A DNA stretch of 5,956 nucleotides, from assembly GCA_016206385.1 (NCBI GenBank), contig JACQRS010000061.1:1-5956 (forward strand), given 5' to 3'. Positions 5,850-5,956 of this stretch are shown here, in pieces. A program made the position numbers and the translations under genes. Position 1 is the first letter of the stretch. Each line of letters opens with the position of its first letter. This stretch comes from Candidatus Rokuibacteriota bacterium (GTDB lineage Bacteria; Methylomirabilota; Methylomirabilia; Rokubacteriales; CSP1-6). The notes beneath the pieces are model-generated. The model searched no databases. It was not told the origin of the DNA and worked only from the letters and a program-made list of their open reading frames with translations.

Positions 5850-5956
5850 ATGGCGGAGCGAAAAGGCAAGGGCGGATTCGGCCTCGGCGATCTCTTCAGG
5901 GGGATCGGTGACCTCATCGAGCTCCTCAAGGAGATGGAGGCGGAGGGGAAGACCGA
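5850..5956 (+). CDS. Probable Hsp20/GvpH-like gas vesicle protein, N-terminus only
   Basis: The gene is cut by the window end after 35 complete codons. The start is ATG 5850, preceded by GAGGGAGGGA at 5837-5846, 11 bases after the gvpJ stop. The visible part is a short basic, Gly-rich leader (MAERKGKGGFGLGD) followed by an amphipathic helix with FRGIGDLIELLKEMEAEGK. This layout, a Gly-rich start and then a GLGDLIEKL-like helix, is what I recall for GvpH and the Hsp20-family proteins of bacterial gvp clusters, which carry an alpha-crystallin domain further on. That domain is outside the window, so the family call rests on the N-terminus and on position. As a gene it is well supported; as a GvpH/Hsp20 chaperone, moderately. 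Confidence 0.65.
   Translation, partial: MAERKGKGGFGLGDLFRGIGDLIELLKEMEAEGKT

Noticed and set aside
1..5956. CRISPR array, tRNA/rRNA, insertion sequence or attachment site
   Set aside because: I saw no regularly spaced repeats, tRNA-like cloverleaf, transposase or long terminal repeat; nearly all of the window is explained by closely spaced same-strand genes.

Overview
The window is one strand of a tightly packed gas vesicle (gvp) operon from a GC-rich bacterium. All supported genes read on the + strand. I recognise a GvpF/L family protein, GvpG, GvpO, GvpJ and the start of a probable Hsp20/GvpH-like protein. High GC content and G/C-ending codons, together with long soluble PAS/GAF hybrid kinases, suggest a GC-rich soil, sediment or freshwater lineage (for example Methylomirabilota/Rokubacteria-like or Desulfobacterota/Myxococcota-like). 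The sequence alone does not settle the phylum. The GvpJ resembles, as I remember it, the Bacillus megaterium-type GvpJ more than the haloarchaeal proteins.

Layout: 1-324 holds only one weak open frame (to 316) of unknown status. 325-1128 is gvpF/L. After 33 bases come two signalling genes: a soluble hybrid histidine kinase at 1162-3840 (PAS, GAF, GAF, HisKA, HATPase, receiver), then a tandem two-receiver protein at 3800-4645 whose start lies 41 bases inside the kinase gene. An 84-base gap (4646-4729) is the largest spacer in the run. The gvp genes then resume with gaps of 9-13 bases: gvpG (4730-5047), gvpO (5058-5324), a 63-residue eight-cysteine double zinc ribbon protein (5338-5529), gvpJ (5539-5838), and a gene cut off by the window end (from 5850).

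How they may work together: GvpF/L, G, O, J and the Hsp20-like protein are minor-component and assembly factors for the protein shell built from GvpA, whose gene is not in this window. The inserted kinase and double receiver put phosphotransfer signalling inside the same transcription unit. This suggests that cytosolic cues, possibly a ligand of the FixL-like PAS domain or of the GAF domains, are linked to vesicle production or buoyancy. None of the three receiver domains has a DNA-binding output, so the final output must lie elsewhere or be a protein-protein interaction. The least expected parts are the embedded signalling pair and the small zinc ribbon protein. I saw no promoter, terminator, RNA gene, CRISPR array or mobile element.
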